Source: an uncultured Clostridia bacterium (GTDB taxonomy: Bacteria; Bacillota; Clostridia; Peptostreptococcales; Anaerovoracaceae). Taken from it: DNA of 7,102 nt. Position 1 is the stretch's first letter, and the number at the start of each line of letters is the position of its first letter. Positions 6,055-7,102 of the stretch are shown in pieces. Made by a program: the position numbers and the translations under genes. The DNA lies in the NCBI GenBank assembly GCA_934247125.1, contig CAKQIZ010000086.1:1-7102 (forward strand). The letters are read 5' to 3'. Below the pieces are notes generated by a model. That model had not been told where the DNA came from. It ran no database searches and saw only the letters and a program-made list of their open reading frames with translations.

Positions 6055-6936
6055 ATGAGCGAAAATAAGATTTTTGGGTACAAAAATCCAAAACCAAGAT
6101 GTGGAGGACATCTTAATGAAAGATGGGAGTACACAGAGCCGGTTTACCGTATGGCTCCTCATGTGTGGAATGTCGGAGGACAGGATGACGTAAGCGCATA
6201 TCTCCTGGATACAGGAGACGGGTTGATTCTTATCGATACTGGATATGAGGCTACGCTGTATTTACTTATTGATCATATCTATAAGACAGGGAATCGACCA
6301 GAGGACATCAGGAAAATTTTACTTAGCCATTATCATGGAGATCATACTCAAGGAGTACGACTTCTTAAAGAAATGACTGGAGCTGAAGTCTGGATTTCGA
6401 AAGAAGATGAGGAAAATCATCAAAGAACCAAGGATGATGATTTTCCAATGCCTGTTCTCCCATACACTGTAGATAAGTTCTATGATGATAATACGCCAAT
6501 TAAACTTGGACGTTTTAGTATTCGGACTAAGTTGACTCCGGGTCATACTAATGGTGCGACATCCTTCTTCTTTGATGACACCGATGAGCAGAATGGTAAA
6601 ACGTATCATTGTGCGATGCATGGCGGAATGGGGACAAAAATGATGTGCCCTGGCACAAAGCAGATGGAGCGTGAGCAAACGACACCGGAGACGGCGGTAA
6701 GATTTATTAATGATCTCAAAGAAATGGCAGAGTGGCCGATCGATATAAATCTTCCAAGTCATCTTAATCAGGCAAACATCGACGAGGTACTGACGACCAT
6801 GACGGACTATAATGATTATTCTATTTTTGTGACGGATTATAGTTGGCATGATATGTGTATTAACCGGGCAGAGGAAGTAATGTCATATTATCCAGAGCTT
6901 TATCCGGATCTTGTAAGAACCTGTCCGAACAAATAA
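6055..6936 (+). CDS. Metallo-beta-lactamase-fold hydrolase (cytoplasmic, B3-like metal motif)
   Basis: The protein has 293 residues, no signal peptide and no membrane segment, so it acts in the cytoplasm. The fold shows in the LILIDTGYE strand (57-65), the metal motif HYHGDH (92-97: His92, His94, Asp96, His97), the third-strand PGHTNG (162-167, His164) and LPSH (233-236, His236). No Asp or Cys bridging ligand is evident in the MHGGMG segment (188-193). This combination, HxHxDH plus two single histidines, is like the B3 beta-lactamase branch. Without a secretion signal, and in this setting, it is more likely a house hydrolase of esters or lactones than a resistance enzyme. It is the last gene of the operon. 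A plausible role is opening a sugar lactone before the dehydratase acts, which is inference. The start is fixed by AGGAG at 6042-6046, 8 bases upstream. Other reactions of this broad superfamily, such as thioester or phosphodiester hydrolysis, remain possible. Confidence 0.82.
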   Translation: MSENKIFGYKNPKPRCGGHLNERWEYTEPVYRMAPHVWNVGGQDDVSAYLLDTGDGLILIDTGYEATLYLLIDHIYKTGNRPEDIRKILLSHYHGDHTQGVRLLKEMTGAEVWISKEDEENHQRTKDDDFPMPVLPYTVDKFYDDNTPIKLGRFSIRTKLTPGHTNGATSFFFDDTDEQNGKTYHCAMHGGMGTKMMCPGTKQMEREQTTPETAVRFINDLKEMAEWPIDINLPSHLNQANIDEVLTTMTDYNDYSIFVTDYSWHDMCINRAEEVMSYYPELYPDLVRTCPNK

Positions 6937-6952
6937 TGATTTGATTATTCCT

Positions 6953-7004
6953 GACAGGAAGAGGACGCTGGTGCTGGACCAGTGCCCTCTTCCTGTCTGT
7001 TTTT
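6953..7004 (+). terminator. Rho-independent terminator closing the operon
   Basis: A perfect 12-bp stem (6953-6964 with 6986-6997) continues after a single A-C mismatch into a further 7 bp (6966-6972 with 6978-6984, one G-T pair), with loop GCTGG. It is followed by TGTTTTT ending at 7004. The stem begins 17 bases after the hydrolase stop. No T-tract follows on the minus strand, so it acts in one direction. Confidence 0.9.
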
Positions 7005-7102
7005 CTATCGTCAGTCTCGGAACACTGTAAGCGCTCAGTGTCAGTGCGGCTAGTTTGATACTTTTGAAAGTGCCATAATCATGGGAAACGAGAGTATTTT
7101 AG
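7005..7102. other. Intergenic end of window without a supportable gene
   Basis: A short inverted repeat ACACTG/CAGTGT (7022-7027 and 7036-7041) with an 8-base loop is present, but no T-tract follows it. An ATG at 7081 lacks a ribosome binding site. A minus-strand reading frame ending at 7050-7052 is open to the window edge for only 16 codons. None of these can be called a gene. Confidence 0.4.

Noticed and set aside
6319..6849. Long open reading frame on the minus strand opposite the hydrolase gene
   Set aside because: It lies wholly inside a well-supported gene with conserved metal motifs, has no plausible ribosome binding site context and shows no recognisable domain; it is a shadow frame.
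7050..7102. Possible C-terminus of a minus-strand gene entering from the right (…IMALSKVSN, stop at 7050-7052)
   Set aside because: Only 16 codons are visible, no family is recognisable, and the nearby terminator has no T-tract on that strand.
7081..7102. Possible plus-strand gene start (ATG at 7081)
   Set aside because: There is no ribosome binding site upstream and only seven codons are visible.
1..7102. CRISPR arrays, tRNA or rRNA genes, insertion sequences, attachment sites
   Set aside because: No spaced identical repeats of CRISPR length, no tRNA-like cloverleaf, no transposase coding and no terminal inverted repeats were seen.

Overview
The window looks like a low-to-moderate GC Firmicute, most likely an anaerobic Clostridia/Lachnospiraceae-type bacterium. 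The evidence is near-consensus AGGAGG ribosome binding sites before most genes, AT-rich intergenic regions, protein composition and family choice. The species cannot be named from the sequence alone.

Layout: (1) positions 1-90 hold the last 29 codons of a gene entering from the left, followed by a strong hairpin terminator (119-155). (2) 221-2137, minus strand, encodes a 638-residue regulator with a PrpR-type N-terminal sensory domain, a PAS-like domain, an AAA+ domain of the sigma-54-activator family and a C-terminal Fis-type helix-turn-helix. Its AAA+ core is degraded. (3) 2138-2355 is a divergent control region with three tandem 9-bp repeats, a 14-bp palindrome and a 10+5+10 near-perfect inverted repeat. 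(4) 2356-6936, plus strand, is a probable four-gene operon: DASS/SLC13-like transporter, short mannonate-dehydratase (UxuA/ManD)-like TIM-barrel enzyme, a second paralogous transporter, and a cytoplasmic metallo-beta-lactamase-fold hydrolase. (5) A long hairpin terminator (6953-7004) closes the operon. The last ~100 bases contain no supportable gene.

Working model (inference): the regulator senses a carboxylate or its catabolite and controls the divergent operon. The two transporters bring in related organic or sugar acids, the MBL hydrolase opens an ester or lactone, and the ManD-like enzyme dehydrates the resulting sugar acid. No other glucuronate-pathway genes (uxaC, uxuB, kdgK) are present, so the substrate is probably not simply glucuronate. 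The exact substrate is unknown. The most unusual points are the regulator's loss of the GAFTGA loop together with the absence of any visible -24/-12 promoter, and the pairing of two paralogous transporters that differ at their predicted substrate-binding motifs.
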